A stretch of 64,000 nucleotides of DNA from an uncultured Rikenella sp. (GCA_947627885.1 CANQXP010000003.1:1-64000); one strand, 5' to 3'; numbered from the stretch's first letter, positions 34,584 through 43,868 are shown. Translations and numbers: made by a program. The notes: generated from the sequence alone by a model not told the origin.

Positions 34584-36320
34584 ATGGGAAAAAAAGTGGC
34601 AGACCAGCTGGTCGAAACGATCGAAAAGGCAGGGATCAAGCGGATCTATGCGGTTACGGGCGACAGCCTGAATGAAGTGAACGACGCGGTGCGCAGGCGC
34701 GGCACGGTGCAGTGGGTGCACGTGCGGCACGAGGAGGCCGGGGCTTATGCGGCTGCGGCGGAGGCCGAGCTGAACGGGATCGCCTGCTGCGCGGGCAGCA
34801 GCGGCCCCGGCCACGTGCATCTGGTCAACGGGCTGTACGATGCGAACCGGAGCAACGCCTCGGTATTCGCCATCGCTTCGACTTGTTCATCGACGGAATT
34901 CGGGACGAAGTACTTCCAGGAGACCGATACGACGAAATTATTCGCGGATTGCAGCGGCTACAACCAGCTACCCGTCACTCCGGTGCAGTTCTCGCGGATG
35001 ATCCAGGCCGCGTTGCAACATACCATCCAGAAAAAAGAGGTGGCCGTATTGGGCCTGCCCGGCGATCTGGCGGCCGCCAAGGCCGTCGAGGGGCCTACGG
35101 CCGCTTTCGCATTGCCGACCAAGGGTATTTACCGGCCGCAGGATTCGGAACTGCGGAGGTTGGCCGATATGATCAACTCGTCGGAGAGGATCACGATCTA
35201 TTGCGGGATCGGAGCGCGGGACGCTCACGACGAGGTGGTCAGACTGGCGGAGACGATCAAGGCTCCCGTCGGCTACAGTTTCAAGGCCAAAATGGCGATC
35301 CAGCACCACAATCCGTATGAAATAGGAATGACCGGCCTTCTGGGGCTGCCGTCGGCTTATGCCAGCATGCACAGTTCGGATCTGCTGATCCTGCTGGGCA
35401 CGGATTTCCCTTACGAATCGTTCATGCCGGAACAGTGCCGGATTGCGCAGGTGGACATACGGCCCGAACGGATCGGCCGCCGTGCCAAGGTCGATCTGGC
35501 CCTGGGAGGCGATGTGAAGGATACGCTGGAGGCTTTGTTCCCGATGATCCGGGCGAAGGAGAATGACGATTTCCTGATGGGGCAGTTGCAGGTTTATGAG
35601 AAGGTGAAGGAGCATATGGTTACGCTGGCCGAGAAAAAGGGCGGCGACTGCACCATTGCGCCGGAGTTCGTGACGGCCCTGATCGATAAGCTGGCCGACG
35701 AGGATGCGATATTCACGGTCGATACGGGGATGTGCTGCGTGTGGGGTGCGCGGCTGCTGGGCGCTACGGGCAAGCGGGAGATGCTGGGTTCGTTCAACCA
35801 CGGCTCGATGGCCAATGCCATGCCGATGGCGATCGGGGCGGCCTTCGCCCGGCCGGGACAACAGGTGGTGGCCCTGTGCGGCGACGGCGGTATCTCGATG
35901 CTGTTGGGCGACCTGGCGACGATCGTGCAGTATAAATTGCCGGTCAAGCTGGTCGTGTTCGACAACCGGGCTTTGGGGATGGTCAAGCTGGAGATGGAGG
36001 TGGCGGGGCTGCCTGACTGGCAGACGGATATGTATAACCCGGATTTCGCGGCGGTGGCTAAGGCGATGGGAATGGAGGGTTATTCGGTGAGCGCTCCGGC
36101 CGAGGTCGAAGGGGTGTTGAGGAAGGCGTTTGCCGCTGAAGGCCCGGCGTTGGTGCGTGTCTGCACCGATCCGAACGCGCTGGCGATGCCGCCGAAGATC
36201 GAGTTCGACCAGATGAAGGGTTTCGCTATTTCTATGGCCAAACTGATCCTGGCCGGGCGCAGCGAGGATGTGTGGGAAACGGCCCGGAGCAATATCAAGC
36301 ATATCTGGGGAATCCTTTGA
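34584..36320 (+). CDS. poxB: Pyruvate oxidase/dehydrogenase (quinone), TPP- and FAD-dependent
   Basis: 578 residues, similar along its length to E. coli PoxB (572). N-terminal Pyr domain with the catalytic Glu (VHVRHEEAGAYAAAAEAELNG), central FAD-type domain (MTGLLGLPSAYASMHSSDLLILLGTDFPY), and C-terminal PP domain with CGDGGISMLLGDLATIVQYKLPV...NRALGMV, the GDG-x-N thiamine-diphosphate motif. It oxidises pyruvate to acetate and CO2, passing electrons to membrane quinone. The short C-terminal amphipathic tail may bind the membrane. Monocistronic. Confidence 0.92.
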   Translation: MGKKVADQLVETIEKAGIKRIYAVTGDSLNEVNDAVRRRGTVQWVHVRHEEAGAYAAAAEAELNGIACCAGSSGPGHVHLVNGLYDANRSNASVFAIASTCSSTEFGTKYFQETDTTKLFADCSGYNQLPVTPVQFSRMIQAALQHTIQKKEVAVLGLPGDLAAAKAVEGPTAAFALPTKGIYRPQDSELRRLADMINSSERITIYCGIGARDAHDEVVRLAETIKAPVGYSFKAKMAIQHHNPYEIGMTGLLGLPSAYASMHSSDLLILLGTDFPYESFMPEQCRIAQVDIRPERIGRRAKVDLALGGDVKDTLEALFPMIRAKENDDFLMGQLQVYEKVKEHMVTLAEKKGGDCTIAPEFVTALIDKLADEDAIFTVDTGMCCVWGARLLGATGKREMLGSFNHGSMANAMPMAIGAAFARPGQQVVALCGDGGISMLLGDLATIVQYKLPVKLVVFDNRALGMVKLEMEVAGLPDWQTDMYNPDFAAVAKAMGMEGYSVSAPAEVEGVLRKAFAAEGPALVRVCTDPNALAMPPKIEFDQMKGFAISMAKLILAGRSEDVWETARSNIKHIWGIL

Positions 36321-36514
36321 TAGATCATGGAGCCGGGAGGCTGTGTTTGGCAATGCGGTACCCGCTTCCACCGGCGCGATCATCGTGAATCCCGGAGCCG
36401 GCAAAGAAGTAGTAGGGCGGAGCAGGTCGATTTGGGACAGTATGGTGCGAGTCGTAGAATCGCCGGCCTTTGCGCTGAAGCCGCTGGTCGGCAGGGAAAG
36501 ACCCTTTTTAAAGC

Positions 36515-36550
36515 CGCAGGGCCGGTTTCCAGACGGAAACCGGCCCTGCG
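36515..36550. terminator. Bidirectional terminator between poxB and gdhA
   Basis: CGCAGGGCCGGTTTCC-AGAC-GGAAACCGGCCCTGCG, perfect 16-bp stem, with TTTTT on the left (plus AAAG). The remaining ~195 bp to poxB hold no gene. Confidence 0.82.
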
Positions 36551-36576
36551 TATGTTAATGAAAAAACGTCTTTACG

Positions 36577-37932
36577 CTATACGATCCCCTGGGCCAGCAT
36601 GGCGTTGGCCACTTTCCGGAAACCGGCGATATTTGCGCCTTTCACGTAGTTCACGTAGCCGTCCGGCTCGGTGCCGTATTCGACGCAGACCGAGTGGATA
36701 TTCTGCATGATCGAGTGCAGTTTGGCGTCCACCTCTTCGGGGCTCCATTTCAGCCGTTCCGAATTCTGGGTCATCTCCAGCCCGGATGTCGCCACGCCTC
36801 CCGCGTTGGAGGCTTTGCCCGGCGCATAGAGGAGCTTGTGCTGCTGGAAAGCATGGACCGCCTCCGGGGTCGAAGGCATGTTGGCCCCTTCGGCCACGCA
36901 GATGCAGCCGTTCGCGATCAGTTTGGCGGCGTCGTCCCCGTCCAGTTCGTTTTGCGTCGCGCACGGCATGGCGATGTCGCACTTCACGCCCCACGGACGC
37001 TCGCCCGCGAAGTATTTGGCATTCGGGTAACGTTCGGCATATTCGCTGATGCGCCCCCGGTAGATGTTTTTGAGCTCGAAAATGTAGTCCAGCTTGTCGG
37101 CGTCGATGCCCTCCGGATCATAGATGTATCCCGACGAGTCCGAAGCGGTCACCACTTTGGCCCCCAGCTGGGTCATTTTCTGGATGGCGTACTGCGCCAC
37201 GTTCCCCGAACCCGAAATGGCGACGACTTTCCCTTTCGGGCTGTCGCCTTTGGTGGCGAGCATCTCCTGTGCGAAGTAGCTCACGCCGTAGCCCGTGGCT
37301 TCCGGACGGAGCGGGCTGCCGCCCCAGTCCAACCCCTTGCCGGTGAAAGTGCCCGTAAATTCGTTCCGCAGCCGTTTGTACTGGCCGAACATGAAGCCGA
37401 TCTCGCGCGCCCCCACGCCGATGTCCCCGGCGGGCACGTCGGTGTCGGCGCCGATATGCCGCTGCAATTCGGTGACGAAAGACTGGCAGAAGCGCATCAC
37501 CTCGTTATCCGATTTTCCTTTGGGATTGAAGTCCGAACCGCCTTTGCCCCCGCCCATCGGCAGGGTGGTCAGCGCGTTTTTGAAAGTCTGCTCGAAAGCG
37601 AGGAATTTCAGGATGCTGAGATTCACGGAGGCGTGGAACCGCAGCCCTCCCTTGTACGGGCCGATGGCGCTGTTCATCTGTACCCGGAACCCGCGGTTGA
37701 TCTCCACTTCGCCCTTGTCGTTGACCCACGGCACGCGGAAGATGATCACGCGCTCCGGTTCGGCGATGCGTTCCAGCACCTTCATCTTCATCAGGACGGG
37801 GTTTTCGATAATATACGGTGCCAGGCTTTCCACCACTTCGTGGACGGCCTGGTGGAATTCCGGCTCGTTCGGGTTCTTAGCTTCGATGCGCGACATGAAG
37901 TCGCTGATGTACTGCTGCACTTGCTTTTCCAT
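36577..37932 (-). CDS. gdhA: NADP-type glutamate dehydrogenase
   Basis: 451 residues, the usual length of hexameric bacterial GDH. GGLRFHASVNLSILKFLAFEQTFKNALTTLPMGGGKGGSDF is the glutamate-binding and catalytic Lys region. VAISGSGNVAQYAIQKM is the Rossmann dinucleotide motif, and PCATQNELDGDDA follows. It makes glutamate from ammonia and 2-oxoglutarate, a main ammonia-assimilation route in gut Bacteroidota. NADP preference is inferred from similarity. Single-gene unit. Confidence 0.97.
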   Translation of the reverse strand: MEKQVQQYISDFMSRIEAKNPNEPEFHQAVHEVVESLAPYIIENPVLMKMKVLERIAEPERVIIFRVPWVNDKGEVEINRGFRVQMNSAIGPYKGGLRFHASVNLSILKFLAFEQTFKNALTTLPMGGGKGGSDFNPKGKSDNEVMRFCQSFVTELQRHIGADTDVPAGDIGVGAREIGFMFGQYKRLRNEFTGTFTGKGLDWGGSPLRPEATGYGVSYFAQEMLATKGDSPKGKVVAISGSGNVAQYAIQKMTQLGAKVVTASDSSGYIYDPEGIDADKLDYIFELKNIYRGRISEYAERYPNAKYFAGERPWGVKCDIAMPCATQNELDGDDAAKLIANGCICVAEGANMPSTPEAVHAFQQHKLLYAPGKASNAGGVATSGLEMTQNSERLKWSPEEVDAKLHSIMQNIHSVCVEYGTEPDGYVNYVKGANIAGFRKVANAMLAQGIV

Positions 37933-38079
37933 CGGTTTTTTTTAGGTTTACGGTTTAAAATCTTTCTCCAAGTTGCAAAAATAGAATTCCGCGCGGGTTC
38001 TGCAACTTATTGTTTTGTTTTTAACATCACAGGTGAAATCCGAACGTATTTTGTCGTTCACATTCCACGGGCTTTGCCG

Positions 38080-38087
38080 TATCTTTG
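38080..38087 (+). promoter_or_regulatory. -7 box of lrgAB, very close to the start codon
   Basis: TATCTTTG, exact TAnnTTTG. Only four bases separate it from the ATG at 38092, so the transcript would start at or next to the start codon. Confidence 0.55.
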
Positions 38088-38091
38088 CGGC

Positions 38092-38475
38092 ATGAAATTT
38101 CTGGTGCAGTCGTTCTGGCTGCTGTTTTTCTACCTGCTGGGCCTCGGCCTGAGCGTGCTGATCGGGGGCATCATTCCGGGCAGCGTGCTGGGAATGGTGC
38201 TGCTCTTCATGGTCTTGGCTTTCGGATGGCTTTCGCCGGATCGGGTGAGCCGGGTGTCGGAGCTGCTGATCGACAATATGGTGCTCTTCTTCCTGCCTGC
38301 GGCGGTGGGGCTGATCGCCTCCGTGGGTTTGATTACGGCGAACCTGGTCGCCATTCTGGTGGCGGCTGCGGTCAGCACGGTGCTGATCGTGGCGGCTGTG
38401 GCCGTGACCCAGCAGCGGATGGAGATCCGCAAACGGAAACGAAAGATTCGGGAGGGCGGCCATGAAACTCGATAG
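38092..38475 (+). CDS. lrgA: LrgA/CidA-family membrane protein
   Basis: 127 residues, four membrane segments, starting MKFLVQSFWLLFFYLLGLGLSVLIGGIIPGSVLGM. The 'iPGsvlGmvLLf' and LLIDNMVLFFLPAAVGLI motifs define the family. The basic tail (EIRKRKRKIRE) follows. Holin-like partner of LrgB; the pair affects cell lysis and, in some bacteria, pyruvate export or uptake. Gene order lrgA-lrgB with a 14-nt overlap. The larger ORF of the track (from 36694) is antisense to gdhA and not real upstream of this start. Confidence 0.92.
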   Translation: MKFLVQSFWLLFFYLLGLGLSVLIGGIIPGSVLGMVLLFMVLAFGWLSPDRVSRVSELLIDNMVLFFLPAAVGLIASVGLITANLVAILVAAAVSTVLIVAAVAVTQQRMEIRKRKRKIREGGHETR

Positions 38476-39178
38476 CACGCTGGAGGCATTGGAATTGCTG
38501 GTCGGCTCGCAGATCTTCCTGCTGACCTTCACCATCGGGATCTATGTGTTGTCCCTGTGGCTTTTCAAGCGCACGCGGCTGGGATTGCTCCATCCTCTCA
38601 TCACTTCGGGGGCGGTGATCATCGTCTTCCTGCTGGCTACGGGGATCACATACGAACAATATCACAGCGCTACGGCGTTGATCGACTTTATGCTGGGACC
38701 GTCGGTGGTGGCGCTGGGATACGCCCTATACCGGCAGGTGGAACAACTCAAGGCCAATGCGGTGTCGATCGTGACTTCGGTGGTGGTGGGGAGCGTGGTC
38801 GGGATCGTGAGCGTGATCCTGATCATCCGGTTGTTCGGCGCGGGGGCGACCATCGAGGCGTCGCTGGTGCCCAAGTCGGTGACCACGCCGATCGCCATGT
38901 CGATCTCGGAGCGGGCGGGCGGCATCGGTTCGCTGACGGCTATCGTGGTGATCCTGACCGGTATTTTCGGAAGCATCGTGGGGCCGTTCGTGCTGCGGAA
39001 ACTCAATATCACCAGCCGGATCGCCAAGGGGTTGGCCTTGGGCTCGGCGGCGCACGGTGTGGGCACGGCCAAAGCGATGGAGATGGGGGCGGTGGAGGGG
39101 GCTGTGAGCGGCCTTGCGATCGGATTGATGGGCCTGATCACGGCTTTGCTCGCCCCGGTGATCGAACAGATTTTATAA
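38462..39178 (+). CDS. lrgB: LrgB/CidB-family membrane protein
   Basis: 238 residues, about seven membrane segments. Family marks: LGPSVVALGYALYRQ, SLVPKSVTTPIAM, RIAKGLALGSAAHGVGTAKA. Start overlaps lrgA, so the two are translationally coupled. Proximity to poxB is notable: in other bacteria LrgAB is tied to pyruvate transport, but the two genes here are separated by gdhA on the other strand. Confidence 0.95.
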   Translation: MKLDSTLEALELLVGSQIFLLTFTIGIYVLSLWLFKRTRLGLLHPLITSGAVIIVFLLATGITYEQYHSATALIDFMLGPSVVALGYALYRQVEQLKANAVSIVTSVVVGSVVGIVSVILIIRLFGAGATIEASLVPKSVTTPIAMSISERAGGIGSLTAIVVILTGIFGSIVGPFVLRKLNITSRIAKGLALGSAAHGVGTAKAMEMGAVEGAVSGLAIGLMGLITALLAPVIEQIL

Positions 39179-39197
39179 TGTCGGGGACGAAATGATA

Positions 39198-39223
39198 CGG
39201 GCCGGCAGTTTACTGCCGGCCCG
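39198..39223. terminator. Bidirectional terminator
   Basis: CGGGCCGGCAG-TTTA-CTGCCGGCCCG perfect stem between convergent lrgB and phosphoesterase genes. Confidence 0.8.
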
Positions 39224-39228
39224 CATAT

Positions 39229-40392
39229 CTATAGTTGATTCTCCGGGAAATCCCTTTGCAGGGTGATGATATTGATCTCCGGCCATGCACCGAAACGGAA
39301 GGGCACCGTGCCGCCCGCGCCAATCGAGACGTATAGCGTCCGGTCTCCGTCGCGGTAAATACCGCCCCATTCGGGATAGGCCCACCGTGCCGGGGAGAAA
39401 TGGCCGATCATAAGCTGCATGGCGTGCGTGTGGCCAGAGAGCGTCAGCTGGATGTCCGTCTTGGGCAGCACCTCGCGCCGCCAGTGCGTCGGGTCGTGGC
39501 TCATCAGTATTTTGAAAACTCCTTCCGGCACTCCCTCCATCGCTTTCCGCAGGTCGCCCCGCGACGGGAACGGCGGACGGCTGTCGTTCTCGACCCCGAT
39601 CAGGGAGATGCTGTCCGTTCCGTGCCGTATGGTGCGGTTTTCGTTCAGCAACAAGTCCCAGCCGAACCCTTGCTCGCGACGTTTCAGCTCCGCGAGGTTG
39701 CGCGCAGCGCCGTCGGCCGTGTCGTAACGGCGGTAGGTGCAGTAGTCGTGGTTGCCCAGGATCGAGAAAACGCCGTCGCGGGCCTTGAGCTGCGGCAGGA
39801 TACCCATGAAAGGATCGAGTTCGTCCGCCGAAGAGTTGACCAGGTCGCCAGTGAAAACGATCAGGTCAGGGTGCAGGGCGTTGACCCTTTCGACCAGTTC
39901 CCGGAGGTAGGCGGTATCGTTGCCGAACGTCCCGACGTGCAGGTCGGAGAGCTGCACGAGGCGGTAGCCGTCGAACGATGCCGGAAGATCGGCTGAAGCG
40001 ATCGTGACCTCCTTCACTTCCAATCGTTTCCATCCGCGGGCAAAGCCGTAGGCGAAAGCGACGCAGGTGACGGCGGCCACCGCGATGCCGGCAACGTTCC
40101 CGACCGTGGCGGCATAGGGGACGGCCAGCCCGACGCCCCGTCCGGCCAGCGATACGATCGAAAAAAACAGCTTGGGTGCGGCGACGCACAGCAAGATCCC
40201 GAAAAAGAGCTTCATCAGCCAGTCCTGATGGCTGCCGACTGTCCAGGCCACCAAGGCGGCGACCGCCAGCAGCGAGGGTATCCAATAGGCGATGCTCCAA
40301 AAGGTCGGGGCCGCGCCGCGCACGAACGCAAGCCAGATATAGAGGTCGGGCAGCAGGAGCAGTAAGATGAACAGGACGAGGAAGAGTATCAT
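39229..40392 (-). CDS. Membrane-anchored metallophosphoesterase (YkuE/YaeI type)
   Basis: 387 residues from ATG 40392; the track's 40470 start is a TTG. Four membrane segments fill residues 1-125. The catalytic domain is VQLSDLHVGTFG (metal Asp/His), VFTGDLVNS, ILGNHDYCTY, LMSHDP and LSGHTHAMQL, all five calcineurin-like motifs intact. Related enzymes hydrolyse UDP-diacylglucosamine or other phosphodiesters; the substrate here is unknown. Single gene on this strand after the flavoprotein cluster. Confidence 0.92.
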   Translation of the reverse strand: MILFLVLFILLLLLPDLYIWLAFVRGAAPTFWSIAYWIPSLLAVAALVAWTVGSHQDWLMKLFFGILLCVAAPKLFFSIVSLAGRGVGLAVPYAATVGNVAGIAVAAVTCVAFAYGFARGWKRLEVKEVTIASADLPASFDGYRLVQLSDLHVGTFGNDTAYLRELVERVNALHPDLIVFTGDLVNSSADELDPFMGILPQLKARDGVFSILGNHDYCTYRRYDTADGAARNLAELKRREQGFGWDLLLNENRTIRHGTDSISLIGVENDSRPPFPSRGDLRKAMEGVPEGVFKILMSHDPTHWRREVLPKTDIQLTLSGHTHAMQLMIGHFSPARWAYPEWGGIYRDGDRTLYVSIGAGGTVPFRFGAWPEINIITLQRDFPENQL

Positions 40393-40488
40393 TGTTATAT
40401 CCGGTCGGTCGTTTGGTTTAAAGAAACGGTTGCTTCCGATTTTTATTGGTTCGGTGATCCGATTATCCAAAAATCGTTCCGTACCGGC

Positions 40489-41028
40489 TTAAACATGAAA
40501 TCCGGCTCGATAAGCCTGCTCCATGGCTGGCGTTCCCTCGATCTCGCCCACGCGCCATGCCCCGACGCCGTAGATAACTCCCTTTTCCCGCGGGTTTTCG
40601 AGGCAGTCGAGGAAGCCGCGGAAACACTCCACGGTGCGCTCCATGGCGGGAACACTCCGCTCGGCCGCCGACACGATAAAGTAGAACTCTTTGTTCCGCA
40701 TTTCGAGGTAGCGCGCACAGGCCCGGTCGATCAGCGTCTTCATCTGGGCGCAAAGCGTGTAGAAGTAGACCGGGGTGGCCATCACGATAACGTCCGCCGC
40801 GATCATTTTGTCCAGTATCCCGGCAGCATCGTCGCGCTGCGGGCATGGCCGGGCGCCGTTGAAGCAGGTGCCGCAACCCGTGCAGTAACCGATCTTGTAA
40901 TCTTTCAGGAAAACCTTCTCGGCCTCGTGTCCGGCCTCTTGGGCACCGGCCAGGAAACGTTCGCACAGCCGGTCGGAATTGCCGCCGCGCCGCGGGCTCG
41001 ACGAGAGGATCAAAATTTTTTTGCTCAT
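40489..41028 (-). CDS. Flavodoxin-fold NAD(P)H:FMN oxidoreductase/iron-sulfur flavoprotein
   Basis: 179 residues. KILILSSSPRRGGNSDRLCERFL is the FMN-phosphate loop. CTGCGTCFNGARPCPQRDD gives Cys spacing like that of small iron-sulfur flavoproteins. VIVMATPVYFYTLCAQMKTLIDRA is the second FMN-contact region. Likely reduces quinones or nitro compounds. Lies downstream of the acetyltransferase and hydrolase genes on the same strand, probably part of the AraC-controlled group. Confidence 0.9.
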   Translation of the reverse strand: MSKKILILSSSPRRGGNSDRLCERFLAGAQEAGHEAEKVFLKDYKIGYCTGCGTCFNGARPCPQRDDAAGILDKMIAADVIVMATPVYFYTLCAQMKTLIDRACARYLEMRNKEFYFIVSAAERSVPAMERTVECFRGFLDCLENPREKGVIYGVGAWRVGEIEGTPAMEQAYRAGFHV

Positions 41029-41108
41029 TGCGTAATTCGTTTAAAATTGTCGTCGGTATATAAGGTTTGCCGTACAATACGAAGATAGCGGTAAAAGACT
41101 TTTCATCG

Positions 41109-41672
41109 TTATTCGGTTCGGATCGGCCTTATCACTTGGGCCGGAACACCTCCGGCGACCACGTTGTCCGGAACGTCCCGCGTGACGACCGCGCCGGCAG
41201 CCACTATCGCGTTTTCCCCGATCGTCACGCCCGGCAGGATCACGGCCGCCGCCCCGATCCATGCGTTGCGCTTGATGACAACGGGTTTTGTGTAAACATT
41301 GTGCCGCAATTCGGGCTGTTCGGCGTGGTTCTCGGTAATGATGTTCACCTGAGGCCCGACGAAAACGCCGTCTTCGAGGGTAATGCCTCCGCGGTCCATG
41401 AACATGCATCCGCTGTTGACGAACACTTTCCGGCCGAGGCGGATGAATTGGCCGAAGTCGGTGTGGAACGGCGGCACGATCCAGATGGTTTCGTCTATTT
41501 TCTGCCCCGTCAGCTCGCCGATGACTTTACGGACTTGCTCCGGGGTGTGGTACGATGCGTTGAGCTGCCCCGTGATCCGCATGCCTCTCAGCAAAGCCTC
41601 ATACAATACCGGATATTCCGGGTCGCTTTCGAGGATCAGATCGCCCCGGCGCATCCTTTCGAAAATGTCCAT
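41109..41672 (-). CDS. LacA/Maa-type sugar O-acetyltransferase
   Basis: 187 residues. N-terminal helical cap (RMRRGDLILESDPEYPVLYEAL), then left-handed beta-helix hexapeptides with the catalytic His region NIITENHAEQPELR and VVIKRNAWIGAAAVILPGVTIGENAIVAAGAVV. It transfers acetyl from acetyl-CoA to sugars such as maltose or galactosides. Three bases separate its start from the stop of the upstream alpha/beta hydrolase, so the two are cotranscribed. Confidence 0.93.
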   Translation of the reverse strand: MDIFERMRRGDLILESDPEYPVLYEALLRGMRITGQLNASYHTPEQVRKVIGELTGQKIDETIWIVPPFHTDFGQFIRLGRKVFVNSGCMFMDRGGITLEDGVFVGPQVNIITENHAEQPELRHNVYTKPVVIKRNAWIGAAAVILPGVTIGENAIVAAGAVVTRDVPDNVVAGGVPAQVIRPIRTE

Positions 41673-41675
41673 CTC

Positions 41676-42704
41676 TTATTTCAGGTTTTCGTTGAAAAAT
41701 GCCTCCAGTTTATCAAAGGGAATAAGGCTCGTACGGTCGTAGAGATCGACGTGGCCCGCACCCGTCACGATCAAAAGCTCTTTCGGTTCGGCAGCCCGCT
41801 TGTAAGCGTCCTCGCTGAACTCGCGCGAATGGGCGTTCTCTCCGGCGATGAAGAGCATCGGCCGCGGCGAGATGGTTTCGATGTCGTTGAACGGATAGAA
41901 ATTCATAAATTTCACATTGCTCGTCAGGGTAGGGTGGGTGGTGGTCAGCGGGTCGGCTCCCTGCGGAATGACCTCGCCACGCGGCGTGCGGTAGAACTCG
42001 TAAAACTCGCGCTCGACGGGCGTGGAACTCTCCGTCAGCTCATGCACCGAACCGCTGGTGTATTTCGCGGGGCCGCCGGAGAATTCGGTGTAGCGTTGTT
42101 CGGCGGCTTCCGCCAGGATTTGTTTACGCTGTTCCAAGGAGAGGGCATGTCCGAGTCCGTCGCGGTTGGCCGCTCCCATGTCGTACATGCTGACCGTTGC
42201 GATGGCTTTCAGCCGCGGGTCTATCTTCGCCGCGCTGACGGCGAAACTGCCGCTGCCGCAGATGCCGACCACGCCGATCCGCTCGCGGTCGATAAAGTCG
42301 CGGGTGCCGAGATAATCCACCGCCGCGCTGAAGTCTTCGGCGTAGATGTCAGGCGAGACGGCATTGCGTGGTTCACCCTCGCTCTCGCCCCAGAAAGAGA
42401 GGTCGAGGGAGAGGGTCACAAAGCCGCGTTCGGCCAGTTTCGTGGCATAAAGGTTCGCGCTCTGTTCCTTGACGGCGCCCATCGGATGGCCTACGATGAC
42501 GGCTGGGCGTCGCTCCCCGGCTTTCATCTCCTTCGGCAGGAAAAGGTTCGCGCCTACTTTCATTTTGTAAAGATTCGGGAAGGAGACCTTCTCGATGTTC
42601 ACGGAATCGCTTTGGTAGAAATTTTCCGTGTCGGCCTGTGCGTAAGACCGGGTCGATGCGAGTGTCATAAGGCAAACTGTCGTTAAAGTAAGTATTCGTT
42701 TCAT
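41676..42704 (-). CDS. Secreted alpha/beta hydrolase
   Basis: 342 residues from ATG 42704; the longer ORF in the track runs through the operator region. Signal peptide LTLTTVCLMTLASTRSYAQA. Nucleophile elbow GICGSGSFAVSAA (GxSxG-like, Ser in GSGSF), oxyanion HPMGAVKEQS, Asp region RPMLFIAGENAHS, and the catalytic His in GAGHVDLYDRT. The family resembles Bacteroidota dienelactone-type hydrolases. Divergent from the AraC regulator, with two copies of the putative operator between. A decayed relative of the same C-terminal motif lies at 62294. Confidence 0.9.
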   Translation of the reverse strand: MKRILTLTTVCLMTLASTRSYAQADTENFYQSDSVNIEKVSFPNLYKMKVGANLFLPKEMKAGERRPAVIVGHPMGAVKEQSANLYATKLAERGFVTLSLDLSFWGESEGEPRNAVSPDIYAEDFSAAVDYLGTRDFIDRERIGVVGICGSGSFAVSAAKIDPRLKAIATVSMYDMGAANRDGLGHALSLEQRKQILAEAAEQRYTEFSGGPAKYTSGSVHELTESSTPVEREFYEFYRTPRGEVIPQGADPLTTTHPTLTSNVKFMNFYPFNDIETISPRPMLFIAGENAHSREFSEDAYKRAAEPKELLIVTGAGHVDLYDRTSLIPFDKLEAFFNENLK

Positions 42705-42761
42705 GATTATTGCTTTCGGATTTTGTACCTTGCAAAGGTAAAGGGCGGCTTGCGGCGGGTC

Positions 42762-42800
42762 GGTAGACGGATTACGGTTTGTTTTACCCGGATTACAGGT
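42762..42800 (+). promoter_or_regulatory. Putative AraC-family operator, copy 1
   Basis: GGTAGACGGATTACGGTTTG then TTTTACCCGGATTACAGG. The half-site GGATTAC occurs twice, at 42769 and 42790, 21 bp apart in direct orientation, the spacing typical of AraC-family binding. A close copy follows 99 bp downstream and a third lies near 46198. Confidence 0.6.
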
Positions 42801-42860
42801 CGTTATTTTTTTTATTCTTTCCGATCTATAATTACTAACGCTCTGTTTCGGAGCGTGGCA

Positions 42861-42899
42861 GGTAGACGGATTACAGGTTCTTTTACCCGGATTACGGAT
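42861..42899 (+). promoter_or_regulatory. Putative AraC-family operator, copy 2
   Basis: GGTAGACGGATTACAGGTTC then TTTTACCCGGATTACGG, nearly identical to copy 1. It is the copy nearer to the regulator's own start at 42966, suggesting autoregulation. Confidence 0.6.
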
Positions 42900-42965
42900 T
42901 CCGCTGCCGGGCAGGGCGGGAAAACCGGGAAAGCGTGTATTTTTGCCCTTATAAACGACAACGCT

Positions 42966-43868
42966 ATGGACAATAAAATTCTTCACCTCGAAACCGTCGA
43001 TGCCTATAACAAGCTGCTGGAGATCGAAACGCTCCATCCGCTGGTCAGCGTCATCGACATGTCGCAGGCAAAGCCGATGCGGCACATGCGGCACACTTTC
43101 GAATTGTATGTGATCTTCCTCAAAGAGGTCAAATGCGGGGACTTGCGGTACGGCCGGCACTATTACGATTACCAGGAGGGCACCTTGGTCTGTGTCGCCC
43201 CGGGGCAGGTGGTCGGGGTGGAGGATAACGGCGAGGTTTTCCAGCCGAAGGGGTGGGCGCTGGTGTTCCACCCCGACCTGATCCGGGGTACCTCGCTGGG
43301 GCAGCATATCAAAGAGTATACGTTTTTTTCATACGAGTCCAACGAGGCGCTCCACCTCTCGGAGCGGGAACGCGAAATGGTGGTCGAGTGCCTGCAAAAG
43401 ATCCGGCACGAGTTGGAGCATGCCATCGACCGACACAGCAAGCGGTTGATCGCCATCAATATCGAGATGCTGCTCGACTATTGCCTGCGGTTTTACGAGC
43501 GGCAGTTCATTACGCGGTCGAATGTCAACCGCGATGTGCTGACCCGTTTTGAACGGCTGCTCGACGATTATTTCGCCGGCGACCGGGCGCAGCGTGACGG
43601 CTTGCCATCCGTGAAATACTGTGCGGGAGAACTGTGCCTTTCCCCGAACTATTTCGGCGACCTGGTCAAAAAGGAGACGGGCAAAACCGCCCAGGAGTAT
43701 ATTCAGCTCAAGTTGATCGGCGTTGCAAAGGAGCGCATACTGGATCCGGAGCGGACGATCGGGCAGGTCGCTTATGAACTGGGGTTTCAATACCCGCAGC
43801 ATTTCACCCGGCTGTTCAAGAAAGTGACTGGCTATACGCCCAATGAATATCGGGCACGTGCCAATTGA
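42966..43868 (+). CDS. AraC-family transcriptional regulator
   Basis: 300 residues from ATG 42966. The N-terminal cupin-like sensing domain (~20-140) is of the Bacteroidota type. The C-terminal double HTH: KYCAGELCLSPNYFGDLVKKETGKTAQEYIQLKLI and TIGQVAYELGFQYPQHFTRLFKKVTGYTPNEYR. It sits amid divergent and convergent redox genes, and repeated 21-bp-spaced half-sites lie beside it. It is probably the local activator responding to an aldehyde, quinone or similar compound; the inducer cannot be read. Confidence 0.93.
   Translation: MDNKILHLETVDAYNKLLEIETLHPLVSVIDMSQAKPMRHMRHTFELYVIFLKEVKCGDLRYGRHYYDYQEGTLVCVAPGQVVGVEDNGEVFQPKGWALVFHPDLIRGTSLGQHIKEYTFFSYESNEALHLSEREREMVVECLQKIRHELEHAIDRHSKRLIAINIEMLLDYCLRFYERQFITRSNVNRDVLTRFERLLDDYFAGDRAQRDGLPSVKYCAGELCLSPNYFGDLVKKETGKTAQEYIQLKLIGVAKERILDPERTIGQVAYELGFQYPQHFTRLFKKVTGYTPNEYRARAN

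Noticed and set aside
36694-38475. 593-residue plus-strand ORF spanning gdhA
   Set aside because: It is antisense to a certain gdhA; only its last 127 residues (from 38092) are real, as LrgA.
42723-42965. CRISPR array suggested by repeats at 42762 and 42861
   Set aside because: Only two copies, each with internal half-sites, at a divergent promoter; fits operators, not spacers.
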